A stretch of 64,000 nt of DNA, from positions 248,001-312,000 of the forward strand of contig VWZP01001590.1 in NCBI GenBank assembly GCA_013396995.1, given 5' to 3'. The translations under genes and the position numbers were made by a program. How positions within the stretch are numbered: position 1 is the stretch's first letter; the number at the start of each line of letters is the position of its first letter. This stretch comes from Dicaeum eximium (lineage: Eukaryota; Chordata; Aves; Passeriformes; Dicaeidae). The notes beneath the pieces are model-generated. The model was given only the letters and a program-made list of their open reading frames with translations, was not told the origin of the DNA and ran no database searches. Shown piece after piece: positions 51,750 through 64,000 of this stretch.

Positions 51750-51787
51750 TCTGTGGAATTCCTTTCTCCAGAAAGGAATTCCACAGA
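51750..51787. repeat. 38-base perfect inverted repeat (18-base arms, 2-base spacer)
   Basis: TCTGTGGAATTCCTTTCT at 51750-51767 is the exact reverse complement of 51770-51787, with only CC between the arms. Pairing stops at both outer ends (A at 51749 against C at 51788). Each arm contains GGAATTCC, itself a palindrome. It could extrude as a cruciform or, in the pre-mRNA, fold into a tight hairpin. No repeat family was recognised around it. Confidence 0.92.
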
Positions 51788-54700
51788 CAAGATTGTGGGT
51801 TTGGGAAGTTTAGAGGATCTTGTGTTCATACAAGCATTTTAATTTAGATCAGGAGTGCCTTTTTGAAGCAAACCCACTGATCCATCCTTAATATGCCTCA
51901 CTTCACCTTACAGAATGGTCCCACAGTGCACAAACTGGATTTCTTTCAGTAGAAACTAAACCAGGCATGCTAAGTACGCAAAATATTTGGGGCATGCTTG
52001 ACCTAATATATATGACTTTTCCTTAACCATCACTTACAGCCATGTTGGACATAGCTTTCCAAGTTACAAACAGATTCTTGGCTGGAGCCAGTTTGGCTCT
52101 CAAACAACCAATCCAAGGTTCTCCATCTCAGTAGGATGTGGTAACAGAGTCAGGCATGATCTGTGTGGGCACAAGACAGCTTCTGTCAAGCTACATGACA
52201 AAGATAATGGGGGTCCTGTCTGGCTGAGTGCTGACCAAAACACCAGGACACAGCAGAAGAGTATATTCTAGCAAGGGCCCTTTGAAGTGTTAGAGGCCTC
52301 ATAGGTGGAGTATCATTTGCTTTCAATTCTAGCAATTCCATGCTGGAGAGCACAGCTGGTCAACAGATTAAGGAGTGAACCTCCCAGTGCCATCTGGTGT
52401 GTGAGGAGATGCTGTACTGCTACACACCATGCCTTTGTGAGGGCTAATGCAGAGAATCTCCTGTTCCAGACATAAGATTTGGGATGTGCAATTTCAGAAA
52501 CTGACTGGTAGCATATACAGAGCTTGTCAGTGTGATCAGATTATTCTCTGCTGTAATTAAAAATTTGGCTGCTGGGTTGTCCCTGGCAGTTTTGCTCTTC
52601 TGAGGTCAAGTGTGGCTGTTCTGTGAGCATTACAAAAATGTTCCCCACCAAACTGAAAGTGGAAGAATATGGGGAAGAAAAAACTTTCTGAAGGAAGAAT
52701 GTTGAGGCATTAGGGAAGTCTTGCAAAGGTCTTACCTATTTAGAGAAAGAGCAGAGCTGGCCACCTTGGTTTTCTCCTCCTGCAGTTTGAATAACTGCCA
52801 GGATATATCTTGCCTCATGCTTTCTGAGACATAATAGGTGTAGGTAAGTAAAGTCATAGAATCAATGAAAGGACTGGAAGCTGGGGGATCTGTAGGCACT
52901 TGCACAATGTCGTACCAGAAGACCAAGTGTTAAACCCTGTTGGAATTCACCTTTGTTTACCATCAACATGGAATAATCCAGTGCCAGAGGAAGGGACTTT
53001 AAAATGGGGAAGGAGATGGAGTTCAGTGGTGACAGAAGGTGTCCAAGAGCTAGTAAAGGCTTCTTTCTGTTATGAGTGTTAAAAAGTATAGTTGTTACAG
53101 AGATACTTATGGAGCAGTGGAATGACTCATTATGTAGAAGATTGGGGGTTTTTTTTGGTGTACATTCAGCTCTGATCTACATTAACATTTTCTATTTGTT
53201 ATTTCTATTTCTACCAAGCAGTGGAAGAAGCCCTGATGGGCAGCATGACATAAATGTATATAATGGATCCTTATTTTAAATTTGTACCAGATTTGGTTAT
53301 CTGGGTGAGCTTTGGAGTTACTCAGATGTGGTCTGAACTGAATGTAAATTTATTGTGCTGTATCCTAATTAAGAAGAAGAAGAAACAAACAAAAGAATCC
53401 CAGCCACAACAGAAGAAAGCTTTTTTAGGAAGGAAGACATGTAGCATGTATCGATGCCCTTTAGAGAGAAAACCTTTCTAAATGAAAAGGTAAAGGGTTG
53501 CTGTTTAACCATTAACACAAAAGAGAGGGGTTGGCACACCTCTTAGCAGGGAAAGTGCTGCCTTTTTAATTGCTAGGACTAATAGAGAAAACAAGCTGAA
53601 CAGTGCGATGCTCTCAGTATGTGTGTAAAATGTCAGTTTGTAGAGGATGTAAAGCTCGCAGCTGTCACAGTATGTGGTCCCGCCAAGCAGCAGACAGGAT
53701 GTAATAGCTCTGAGTAATTTAACTCTTTCTTCTCCAAAATAGAGCTGTTGTATCCTCTACAAATGACCAGAGGTCTTGTTATGACAAAATACTGCACTCA
53801 TCGTTATCGCTTTAACTCTAAAAATGTCAGGACGTATTATTTCCACTGCAGTCTCTGAGATCTGGCCCTAAAACTTGTTTGATGGTTTTAATTCTGCTTG
53901 TGTAGGCAAATGTGGGTAGACAGTTCTGATTAATCAGAGCCTGTATGATTTCCCTCTCCCCAACTCTAGATCTGTCACCTTCCCTTCCCCATTACTCAAG
54001 ACAAAATACCGAATACTGTCTTTAAAATAGAGTGCTATAACATCTATTTTAGATTGCTGCATTGTTCTGCCTCTGAAGCTGTGTTCATTTTGAAAATACT
54101 GCCCTTAATTTACATGTATTTTCTCATTGAAAATCTTGAGCTGCTGATTCATCATTTTGTATTTGCTGCTATACCATACCTTTGGTGTACTGACATGAAT
54201 TAAAATCTCAAATATATTATGATGTTGCCGTTTCCCTGGCAGACTTGAATGGGGTCAGTCTTTACTGTAGACATGGTAAACCTTTTAAAGTGCGACATAA
54301 CAAAAGATTTAAAAATTTATCTCTGCTGAGCCTAGTTTGCAAGTTGCTTTAATGTAAGCCTTGAAACAAATTCTCTGGAAATAAGGATTTGATTTGTCTG
54401 TAAATCTGATTTAGGTCATATGTCAGTTAAGCCATGTTCTGCTGTCTCTGGCCACGGGAGAAAGGCATGACCAGGTCAGCCAAGGAGCTGCTGGTGGTAG
54501 GCATGAAAAGCCCAGGGGAGTCATGTGTGTGACCCTCTTTACCACTCAAAGGACAGATGTGCTGCCTGGGCAAAAGATTTCAGCAATGTCTGTTGCTGAA
54601 TTCTTGTTGCTTTTTCAGAAGAGCTGAACAAAAAAAACCTTCAGAAGCCTCTTATCTTCCAAAGGTTTTTATGATTCTTGTTTTATTCCTTTATATAACA

Positions 54701-55194
54701 TGTGAAAGCCACATATATGCATATATGTTTGTCTGCTGAACTCAGTAGACAGGTTTAAAATTGATTAAAATCCACATGATTAAGTTCCACAGGGTAATCT
54801 TTTCATTGGTTTGTGATTATTAATGTAGTAACAAAATCTAGAATATGAACTTGGAATGTCCCTGATAATTTCTGGTGGCTCTGGTAGCATTGAACATCTA
54901 ACAAGGTGAATGCTTCTTCCATGTGAGTAGAGGGCACTTGAAGTAAAGAGACTGAAAATTCAGCACAGTATGGATTAAAAAAAATCCTTCCTAGCTGTCA
55001 CAGTTTTCTAAAATTAGTTCTCTGCTCACCCATAAAATCTTGAAGGGAAAAGTGACCATCCCAGATCTAAACTTCCCACTTCAGAACAAGCTGAGAAAAA
55101 GTATTTCAGTCCTCTTTTATACTTCCTATAAAACCAAGCAGGGCACGTGTTTCTTTTGCCCAGCAGCTGGGCAGCAGTGCCCTGGGTAGTGCCT

Positions 55195-55330
55195 CTGTGT
55201 GGGCAGGGTGAGGGGTGTGGGAGTGGGTGCTGGGAGCCCAGAGGCCGCACACAGAGCCCGCCCGAGGGCGAGGGGCAGCGCAGCGCTCGCCTCCCCGCTG
55301 CGTGGGCCACTGCCAGTGCAGGGTCTGCGC
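55195..55330. other. Isolated CpG-rich, GC-rich island in intron
   Basis: In otherwise AT-rich intron sequence this block is strongly GC-rich. Ten CpG dinucleotides fall between 55246 and 55329. GGGCAGGGTGAGGGG and GAGGGCGAGGGGCAGCG give GC-box-like and G-rich runs. It may be a regulatory element or an alternative promoter, or simply a local GC excess. No TATA box, exon or known repeat could be tied to it. It is far shorter than a standard promoter CpG island. Confidence 0.55.
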
Positions 55331-58300
55331 TTCAGCTGCAGTGCTTGCATGGAAAGAGATCATTATTGCATAGCTGGGAAGTGGTGATGGTGCACAAAGC
55401 CTTTTGGTAAAAGCCACATGTTGTTTGGGAATAAATTATAACCAAAGGGGATTTTGTCGGGGAAGCTGCCTGGGCATGATTAAGCTGCGTGTGTAGGGCA
55501 CACTGGAGTATTAAGTTCTCAGATAGAGGGTTTTTATGTTGTTTTTTCCCCCCAGAGAATTGATGGACAAAGAGTAAAATCACCTCAAGCTACACTTCAA
55601 GTGTTGCAGGAATTGTGAAAGTAAAAATGCCAGAATTATTAAAGAAACTGTACTGATGGATTACTAGATCACATTTATTTCTTGTGTTTCGTGGACAGTT
55701 ACGTGGAGTTGTTTCATCATTTGTACATTGTCTGTGCAGTGGTGAATTCAACACATCTCATAGGGTGTTTTCTGTTTGGAGGACCCTCTGTGTCAACACA
55801 TTCACGTTGTCCAGCTTTTGCTGCTGACCCTGTGCTTCTGTAAATGCAGAATTATGTTGCTGTGCAAATGTACTTGTGTGTTACAGGTGCAGGCACTATC
55901 AGGAGCACTCTGATGTTTCTGTTAGTTTATATACATGCTAGAAAGTAGGATTTGCATCTACAGAAGTCATTGAGAGAGGCAGGCATTGTGGGCACAGAAG
56001 AGTCTTTTGGTTATTGTTTTAATTTTACCCTAGATGTGGAGCCAGCTGTGAATGCCACACAGCAGCCTGTGTGTGTGTACTGAAATTGTGATTGTACTGG
56101 ATACATCTGAATTGCAGGAACACTCTCTTAACATGATGCTGCCTCATGTAGTGTTACAGCCTTATTGTAGTCTCCAAAATATTTCACATTGCAGGAATTC
56201 ACATATATATTAGTAATTGTAAATAACTCTAAATTACATATGCCCAGAATGCTGAGGGAAAAGCCTGCCTGTGGATTTATTTATTACTTTTTCTTTTTCT
56301 ATTACCTTTCCAGTGAGGTCCCCATTTGGCAGCTGCTCTCAGTAGGTCAGTGACCCACCTGCTTCCCAAACCTTGGTGGTTTCCAAGGATGCAGGAGCCA
56401 TCCCACAGCCCTCTGCTCCACAGCTAAGGGATGTGTAGCAAGTGTCTGCCAGCAATGTGCTGTGGTGTGTTACACATGGAAATTCAGGAGCAGCTCAATC
56501 CTATAGGAACAAAGTCCAACTTTTTTATTGCTGAAGCATTTGTGAAACTTCTCTTTTGCTTCCAATAAATGTTTTTAATGGTTCAATACTATTGCTGTCA
56601 GCAGAAATTACCTCTTGGAAGAAGTCTAAAAAGGAAAAAGGCAGATAATTCACAAATTTAGAGCTTGAATTTAGTCCCTGTGTCAGCTGTGTTACTGCAA
56701 ACATAAAATGTTTGCAGCACGCTTTTACTGGGTCATTCTTGCACAGTCCAGGTATTCAATTTCTCTCATTGCATTTTCTTTCTTTCCCAATAAGGTGCAA
56801 GTCCTGCTTTGCCACTTCCAATTCCTCCCTTCAGTGCCCAGGGACAGAAAAGCTTTGGCTTTGGCAGAGCTGGGGACTGGTAGCCAGCCTTGGTGGGGTG
56901 CGCGGTGCTGCCCTCGAGGGCTCTGCCCTCTGTTTTTTGTAAGGAGCTGGGTTTGAATGCAGTGCCCATTTTCTGCAACAAACAGTAGGTTACAATTTCA
57001 AAGCAACTTGGTTTTTTTACTTCCCATCCTCTTTGCCATCTGTCAGTAGATTTTGGTACACAGTCTGTTAGGATTTGCTGATAAAGGTTTTATTAAGATT
57101 TATTTAATGGGATTTTCAATCTACCACTCTTTAATCCATGTTGGAAAAAAAAATTCAATAGTGACAATCCACAGCTGCCTTGTAACTAAATCACATTCAC
57201 TTAGCCCAGGAAAAAACGATTTCTGAAGAACTTCTGTCTCACAAGAGCTTAGTAGTTGTCTTGTTTATTATCTTGCTGTGGTTAAAATTGCCACAGTAGG
57301 GGGGGAAAGAAAAGAAAAATTGTTAATGCAGTTGTTTGTGTGGCTTGCCCTAGATATTATTCTTATAATTTTTTAATCTTTTTTTTTTCTTTTTCCCTAA
57401 TGAGCAGAAGCAACTGTGAAAGGAAAAAATGCTGGAAACAAACAATACAACTACAAATAAAAATAATTCTTTTCATGTGATGCAAGTCAAGGGAAAATCC
57501 TAGCTCAATATGCTCTGGCTTCTTGACACTCAAGGTGTGATCAGAGATTACTTATCATCCACAGGAGAGTGGGAAGCAAGTTAATTAAAATTTTCCACCC
57601 TTTCAGTGAGTGAAATGTCTCCCAGTTTGAGACACATTGTTTGAACACTTATTTTTCAAGAGAGCTCTGGCACGGTTTTTTCCCTACTTCTACTGGTGTT
57701 CAAATCCAGTATTTGCTAGTTAGAAAGAGCATTGCCCTTTTATTTGAGGGAATGGTGTGTTTGAAATTTCATTTCTATTGTCTCTAATAATAGTAGATAA
57801 AATAATTACTGTATTAAATATAAAATAGGTGACTTTTTTCCTCTGCACCCATCCCCCAGTGTATTGTTTGTTTAGAAGCATTTTTGCTTTAGAAAGCATT
57901 TAATATGACACCAATTAAAGGTCTGTATAACTGTGACTCCTGCTGGCACACATTCCAGTCGTGGGATAGAATTACAGCTGATGATTCAGGAGGGGGAGGG
58001 AGAAATTATTTAGTGTGGTTTTAAAAAAAGCTTCAGTTATCTGTTATTTGCAAGTCGGGAGTTGGAAGCCCATGTGGATTAACCTGTTTGTTTTGGAGTG
58101 ACTCCTTCCTCTTGTCTGTCATCTTCAAACTCAGCCAATTATTGAGTATAGTCTATTCCCTGGGGACCTGGAGATGAGGAGCAGTGTCTGACTCCAGTGA
58201 AGCATCGTGGAGTTGGAGGGAGCTTGTTAAAGGGCCTGAGGAGTTCAGAGGAGGGAACACCTTTGCATCATGTACACACCTGCTGCCTCCAGACAGCCCA

Positions 58301-60736
58301 ACAGGCACACTGGGGTGTTGGGTACCAGCACATGGGAAAAATAAGAGGTCACCTTTTTGTAACAACTCTGTAGAACTCTTTAAGTAGGTTGGTTGTTTTT
58401 GATTTTTTAAACTGCCAGGTTTAAAAAAACCCACATTTTTTTTAGGCCTTACGGACTTAAATTTATTTTCTGGTAACTTTACCCTTTTGAATGTGCTTAC
58501 CTGCTTGTTTCCTTTCTGCACCACTGGGTTGTGAAATACACCATCATCTGCTGCAGAGGATGCTTAATTCTGACAAGTCAGACAGGTCCAAAGCCAGCCC
58601 TGTCTCGCTGCTCAGAGCCTGCAGGGACAGGGGGCTGTGGCAGGAGTGATGGCATGTCCCTGAAACAATTTGGCTTCTACAGCAGCCAAATGAGCTCTGC
58701 GTGGTATTGATGTCCTTCCTCATTGCCCTAATCTCCTTCTGATTTCTGACATTTGTTGCACATCCTGATGCAAGAAGAAGGTTCTTCCTGCTAATCACCC
58801 ACCTTAGGCAATGAATTCAAAACAGAAATCCTCTCTACAACACAAGATTTTCCTCAGGGCACAGACAAGCTCTACTGGGCCAGTCTTTCCTGATCTGCTT
58901 CCCTCCTCTAAATGGGTGAGCTCCTTCTGGTTTTTCCTCTGCAAACACTGTTTGATGGAGGGAATGTTTTAGGCAGGTCCTTTTATGTGGCACCTCATGA
59001 AAAGCTTGTGATGGTGGATGCTCTGACCTTATTCTTAATCATCGTGTTGCATATTTGCACCTTTATTTTTTGAAGGCATTGACCAATCTCATAAATCTCA
59101 GTGTATTATGAATATGTCTTTTTGAGATATTACAGCTTAAAGGCATCTAGATACGTCATGATTTTTTTATTACCCTTGGACACTCTGTTTTAAAAACTGG
59201 AAAGAGTGCACAAATATCCATCTTCCAGAGGGAACCGGGAGTCAGAGGAGACTCTGAATCTACCACGATCACAGCTGCAGGCCAAGTCCTGGTTGCTCCA
59301 GTGGACACAAGTTAAGGGCAATGTGGTATTGCCCTCCTCTCTCAGGGTGTCATTCCTCTCCCAGAGTTACAAATTCCAGTTTGTACAGGGTGATGTTTTA
59401 AAGTAGCACTACCTCTCTAAGCCCCCACAAGCCTCTGTACAGAAGTAACATTAGTGGCGTTCTCTTGCAGGCACTTTTCTGGGGTAGAGATTTTAAGTAC
59501 TTTTCCTTTTAAGCAGGACTGATACAGCTTCTTCAGCTATTTGCACTTGTAGTCATGATCGGGTTTTTAATAGGTATAGTCAGGCAGCCATTCAGTTATA
59601 AAGATATAAGTGACCTAAATTACATTTGTTAGAAGAAAGGAACAGCTGAGATTGGAATTCACTAAAATACCTTGAAATAACTACAGCAGGATTTGGATTA
59701 GTTCAGATCAAATGACTATTTCATTACTGTGGAATAAATGGATTTTTTGGAGCTGCAAAACTATTGTGCCTTCCCCAGTGTTGTGAATTGGCAGTTAAAA
59801 CTCCTTACGTGCATGTGAAACCAGTGTATGTGTCTGAGCTTTTTGGCAAATGTAGTTGCTATTCCAATCAAATTTAGTTATATTTGTAGAGAATAGTAGT
59901 TACCATTTGTCTGCTTTGTGTTTATTAAAATTAAAAACTAGTAAATATGCTGTAGTATCTATTCATTAAATTACTGGCAGTCTTGGCAATTAGACACCTC
60001 ACTGGAATAATCTTTGTTGAAACCACCAGTGGTTCTTTCTGTGTGGATTGCAGGGTCTGCCATTTAGTTGAAAGGGAATGAGCAAGGCTCTGCTGGGTAC
60101 ATGTGCAGCAGGAGCCAGACTCTGCACTGAAAGGCAAAGCTTTTCGTCTCGCCCACAGATTTCCTGATGCAAAATAAGAAGGCAGCGATGCGTATTTGTG
60201 GCTGATAAAAGGAACAGACTCAGATTTTTTTGTTGCTGTTGTTGGCTATTTTCCTTTTGATCCATCATGGTAGAATAACACAACTGATTTCAGTGCAGAT
60301 ATTCAGGATTTGCTGAAGCTTAGACAAGTGCAGAATCTGAGCAAAGCAATGCTGTCATTTTTTAACTACTTGAACATAATTTTTCTCGGGAGGAGATAAT
60401 TGATAACATACAATGAAATTATCCTGTTCAGATCTGGAACGATCTAAAGCTAGATGGATGAGTCAGGCAGTGTAAGAACAAGATCACAGATGTTTCTCAT
60501 TTTAAACAAACTCCTTCAACAGTTCGGGATGTATGGGCGGTCGGTCATTTGTCTCATGTTTTTGAACATTTTCCTTCCTGCCTAGCTGAACATAAAATAT
60601 GACCCACTTCAGTGCAAAACCCCTTTCTCCCTCTGAGAAAACCCACACATGTATTTTTTCCTGGGCTTTTTTTTTTGTGTCGAGCTGAATGTCGCACTCC
60701 AAGTGATGATGCCAACGGTTGCTTTTCCTTCCCCAG

Positions 60737-60840
60737 GGAGTTGAAGTGCAGACAGATTATGTTCCTCTGCTGAATTCCCTTGCCATGTACGGCTGGCAGC
60801 TGACGTGTGTGCTTCCTACTCCCATTGTGAAGACAAACAG
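60737..60840 (+). CDS. RFTN1: RFTN1 coding exon (probably exon 8)
   Basis: This exon has 104 bases. It reads GVEVQTDYVPLLNSLAMYGW then QLTCVLPTPIVKTN and ends with AG of a split arginine codon. Human raftlin has GVEVQTDYVPLLNSLAAYGW and QLTCVLPTPVVKT, so only a few conservative changes are visible. The acceptor is a strong pyrimidine tract ending in CCCCAG at 60731-60736, and the donor is GTAGGG from 60841. The exon enters in phase 0 from the preceding exon and leaves in phase 2, as the next exon needs. It encodes the compact core of the second conserved half of raftlin. Neither the exon nor its borders show frameshifts. Confidence 0.96.
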
Positions 60841-62191
60841 GTAGGGAGGGGTGGGTGCTGCCTCTTGGCCAGGGAAGTTGCTGTACAAGCACCACAGTCT
60901 GCACAAGCAATTCCCTGTGCAGTCAGGGTGGATTTCCTTGCGAAGCCTGCTGCAGCTGTTCTCGGGGTTTTCCCAGCATCACAAGCCACATGTGGCAGGA
61001 AGCACATGTCTGGTGGGCAGAAAGACTGCAAGGTGGCAGTGTGATTTCTGCATGAATTTTCTGGGTGTTGTTTCTGCCTCTCTGTAAACTCCATGACTGT
61101 AAAATTCCTGCTCTGGATCTTCCAGTAACGTCCTTTACAGCAAAGACAAAATGTGTGATAATGTTTGGAGTGAGATGTCTAGCTGAAGCAAAGTAATTTT
61201 ATTCTTAATAGATGTCTGTCTAATGCTGCTGATACAGTCTAGCTGAGCAGAACCCTGTGAGATTATGAGTCACTGCTCTAGTAGCCTTGTGTGCAAATAT
61301 AATAATTCTGTGGTCTCCTTTGCTATTATTTATATTCTGAGTTTTTAAATATAAATGCAAATAACTTAAAAATAATCTTCATAACTGGTGAAAAACAATT
61401 TGATCATGAAGATGGTGCTTTCTGAATTTTCACTGGTCAGGAATATATTTATATGTACATTTACACCAGTATAATCAGTCATGATTTTTTTTTATCTTAA
61501 AAGAGTAAAAATATGCCCAGCTCTTTATGAGATTTGGATGAAGACTACTCCTACACATAAAAACCTAAAAAGTAAAAGGCCATCTGTGTTGAGGGAGAAA
61601 CTGTATTTAAGTTTTACATAAATGTTTAAATGTAAGAATGAATAGAAAATCACAGTTATGATTTGTAATCCCTGACTCTTAAAGATATATATAATTTTCT
61701 TTCAGCTTTCTGTATCCCACTAATACCTTGAGTAACAGAGGTCAGTGCAGAAGGGCACTGGTGCCACCCACCTGGTGGTTGTTCCTCCTGCCATGCTGCA
61801 GGCCTGCAGAGAGCACCCAGCTCCATTCCAGTCAGTGCCTCAGGAGGGAGGGAAGGAACACTCCAGTGTTGCTGAGACACAGGCACTGGGCCTCTTGGGT
61901 TTCTTCCTTTTTGTTCCAAACAATTTATTCTGTGTTTACACACTAATGCTAAAACATTCAGCAAAACTGTGTCATAGGCTGACAGGCTCTATCAGTCTGA
62001 ACATTCCCCTCTCCCTGCCCCGCAAAATTCCAGGCTGCTCAGAGACACCAGAGACAGGCAATGTGAGGATCATTCTTCATTTTGTTCTACTTTGACCTGC
62101 AGAGATAAATGTCTGAGATGGATTTTTGCTTTGAATGATGTTGGATGTGAATTTAATTCATTCTCAGGAGTGTGCATTTGTTTCTTTTCAG
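60841..62191 (+). other. RFTN1: RFTN1 intron, about 1.35 kb
   Basis: This is the shortest complete intron here (phase 2). The donor is GTAGGG and the acceptor is TTTGTTTCTTTTCAG. The first 250 bases are relatively GC-rich and carry overlapping open frames on both strands, none with recognisable homology. The rest is AT-rich. I see nothing else in it. Confidence 0.8.
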
Positions 62192-62273
62192 GGAGGGGAA
62201 TTTATCTACAAAGCAAATTGTATTCCTTCAGAGACCTTCTTTGCCCCAGAAAGCAAAGAAGAAAGAATCTAAG
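62192..62273 (+). CDS. RFTN1: RFTN1 coding exon (probably exon 9)
   Basis: This exon has 82 bases. The first base, G, completes the arginine codon from the preceding exon, then it reads EGNLSTKQIVFLQRP and SLPQKAKKKESK. Human raftlin has EGSVSTKQIVFLQRP and CLPQKIKKKESK. The TKQIVFLQRP block is a family signature also present in RFTN2, while the lysine-rich KKKESK end is RFTN1-specific. The acceptor is TTTCTTTTCAG and the donor is GTAAAT from 62274. The exon ends on a codon boundary. In human the next exon begins FQWRFSREE and carries the polar C-terminal tail, which I do not find before 64000. The protein is therefore incomplete at its C-terminus in this window. Confidence 0.95.
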
Positions 62274-64000
62274 GTAAATAACCTTGACTTTCTGGTTTCT
62301 TTGGGTTTTGCTGGTGGTATTTTTTATTGAAATTGATTTCCCATAGAAGTAAAATGGCCTGTTCAATGTTTGTGTGATACAGTAGTGAGACACAAGGAAT
62401 GGAACTGTTCAAATGAAAGAAACAAAAAATGCTCAGATGATGTCAAAGCTGCTAGATTTCATTCTCTGTTGAACTCACAGCAGCACAAAAAAAGTAGATT
62501 TTTCTTCATGTGAGCCAGCCATAAACCACCATTTATACCTAAAATTCTGTTCTCTCTCTCTCTCTCTGTTTTGGTAGAACCTGGCACAGTGTAGGCCTGA
62601 TCTTGTCTGGTGTTTCTGTTGTGTGAATATTAATGAATTCCACTGCAATTTAACCAAGAAAAGCCTCTAGAATCCAACTAAATTATCCAAAGGCATAGCT
62701 GACAGCTAGTGATACATGGATGTGGATGCATGTATGTATTCCCACTTCCGTTTTTAAACACATAGCTGTGGGAACCCCTGCCCAAACCTGTCATGCCATA
62801 CAGCTGGACAGAGAAATACAGGGGCTGGAAACAGAAAGCGATGGCCTTCCTACAGTGGTCAGTTTGCCTTGCCCTTTCAGTATGCCAGGATCAGGAAAGC
62901 CAGACGTAGTGTAGGAAAAGATCTCTGGAACCATGTGACAGTGAGGTTGCTGACTAATGCAGCCTTGTTTTTCTTCTGGCTCTGTGGGCTTTGGGGAGTG
63001 CTGCCAGCCCAATGTCACCTGCAGGAGTGGATGCTTGAGGCCATGCAGCGCTGAGCTGCAGCAGGAGATCAGAAATGCTGAGCAGAGCTGAGCACCAGGA
63101 GCATTTTACCCAACAGTTTAGATAATTGCAGATAGTATTCATAACTATGAAGCCCTCACTGTTTTGGAGCCTGGTTCTGTCAAAGTTGTCCTTTTGTTAC
63201 AGTGCAGACCAGGGGAGTGTTTGAACTGACTGAAGCAGGAGAGAACTGCTGGGAGTGTGACTGATTTAGGATTTACTCTCTCTCATTAGCAAAGCTGGAG
63301 CCCAGAATATTTTGTGAACTTGTTACAAAGCCCATTTTCCTTGTTTTCTCTCTTTGTTTTCAGGTGATTAAAGGGATCTTGGGATGAATGTTAGAGTGCC
63401 TGTATTTGGTCATACTTTTCCTACCACTGTGTGTGGTTTTAGTGGAAGGGATGGGAACCCATCTGTGGTTGTTCATCCTCAAATAGAGGAAGAATTATGA
63501 TGCTGATTCCTTGTATTATAATAACACATACATACCATCCAGATGACTTAAAACTTTGTTTAAGTTTTTTTCATTCTGGGTTATAAAAACTTATTTAACA
63601 ATGTCTGGTTGACAAAACAAAGGACTCACTTGTTGGCAGTGTTAAATATACAGGCATATTTGAGGGCAAGAATCACTACAGCACATTTTAATACCAAAGG
63701 TCAAGGAAGGATGACATACCTTGATTATAGTTCTGTAAAGGGATGTAAGACTGGTTCAACGTCTGTAAGTGGTTCTTGTGTCACATCAAAGATGCCAACC
63801 CAAGCATTTGATTAAAAGTTGCTGAATATTCTGCACATACAACATCACAGGCTCTAGGGATTTTTTTGAACTTAAGGTATGGCACATCTAAAATGTTTAT
63901 AGATAACCTTCAGAGGAGGGAAATAAGATGATAACATTAAAAGGATATTGCATTGATGGAAAATGTTCTGTCCTATCTTTGCACATCAACGAACTGCTGT
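62274..64000 (+). other. RFTN1: RFTN1 intron, 5' part, runs off the window
   Basis: It begins with a GTAAAT donor and has no raftlin-like exon in any frame before the window ends, so the terminal coding exon lies further right. It contains the TC microsatellite at 62551-62567. The remainder shows nothing I can name. Confidence 0.75.
62551..62567. repeat. TC dinucleotide microsatellite
   Basis: About eight and a half TC units are uninterrupted. This is ordinary intronic simple sequence and may vary in length between individuals. Confidence 0.9.

Larger units (their letters stand above)
50138..60736 (+). other. RFTN1: RFTN1 intron, about 10.6 kb
   Basis: This is a phase 0 intron with donor GTATGT and acceptor CTTTTCCTTCCCCAG. 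Its notable contents are the palindrome at 51750-51787 and the CpG-rich island at 55195-55330. The stretch around 52850-52925 has a faint CR1-like TCATAGAATCA and is not called. The rest is AT-rich, with isolated open frames that have no splice-supported homology. I see no RNA gene. Confidence 0.72.

Noticed and set aside
52853..52925. Possible minus-strand CR1 tail (TCATAGAATCA...)
   Set aside because: Only the first dozen bases look like CR1. The following GGTTGGAA and TCCAACC blocks are missing.
55026..55583. Many overlapping open frames on both strands
   Set aside because: Long frames are expected in GC-rich DNA with few stop codons. No splice sites or homology support any of them.
1..64000. 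Bacterial-type systems, CRISPR arrays, tRNA or rRNA genes
   Set aside because: No regular spaced repeats, operon-like gene packing or recognisable RNA gene features were seen. The content is that of a vertebrate intron-rich gene.

Overview
The window is vertebrate nuclear DNA, most likely from a bird. Seven coding exons on the + strand are spread over about 50 kb with GT-AG junctions. The interspersed repeats are CR1 LINEs, the typical repeat of birds and other reptiles, at several stages of decay. One solo long terminal repeat is nested in a CR1 and resembles LTRs I recall from songbirds; that placement is tentative. I see no bacterial or viral operon, no RNA gene and no CRISPR array.

The only gene I can support is RFTN1 (raftlin, a lipid-raft linker protein), read left to right. 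The exons are 12534-12720, 22773-22881, 36235-36664, 41338-41541, 50022-50137, 60737-60840 and 62192-62273. Their intron phases agree at every junction. Together they give one open frame of 410 complete codons plus a split alanine codon at the start, and they match human raftlin from its AELPGSS segment to its KKKESK segment. By comparison with the human gene they are probably exons 3 to 9. The start exon, which in human raftlin carries the acylated Met-Gly-Cys end, lies upstream. The last exon and 3' UTR lie downstream.

Layout: 1-12533 is the 3' part of the intron before the first visible exon, with an old CR1 (10200-10605), a longer CR1 remnant (6430-7305) and a short CR1 tail (7519-7583). 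Introns 12721-22772 and 22882-36234 are AT-rich and nearly repeat-free apart from small hairpins. Intron 36665-41337 holds a minus-strand CR1 split by a 459-bp solo LTR. Intron 41542-50021 holds a decayed plus-strand CR1, a minus-strand CR1 tail and a small tandem repeat. Intron 50138-60736 holds a 38-bp near-continuous perfect palindrome and an isolated CpG cluster. The last two intronic stretches show little.

I find no convincing undescribed system. The best points for a second look are a triple NAG acceptor at exon 41338-41541, a tandem donor at its other end, the palindrome at 51750-51787, the CpG cluster at 55246-55329 and the nested LTR.
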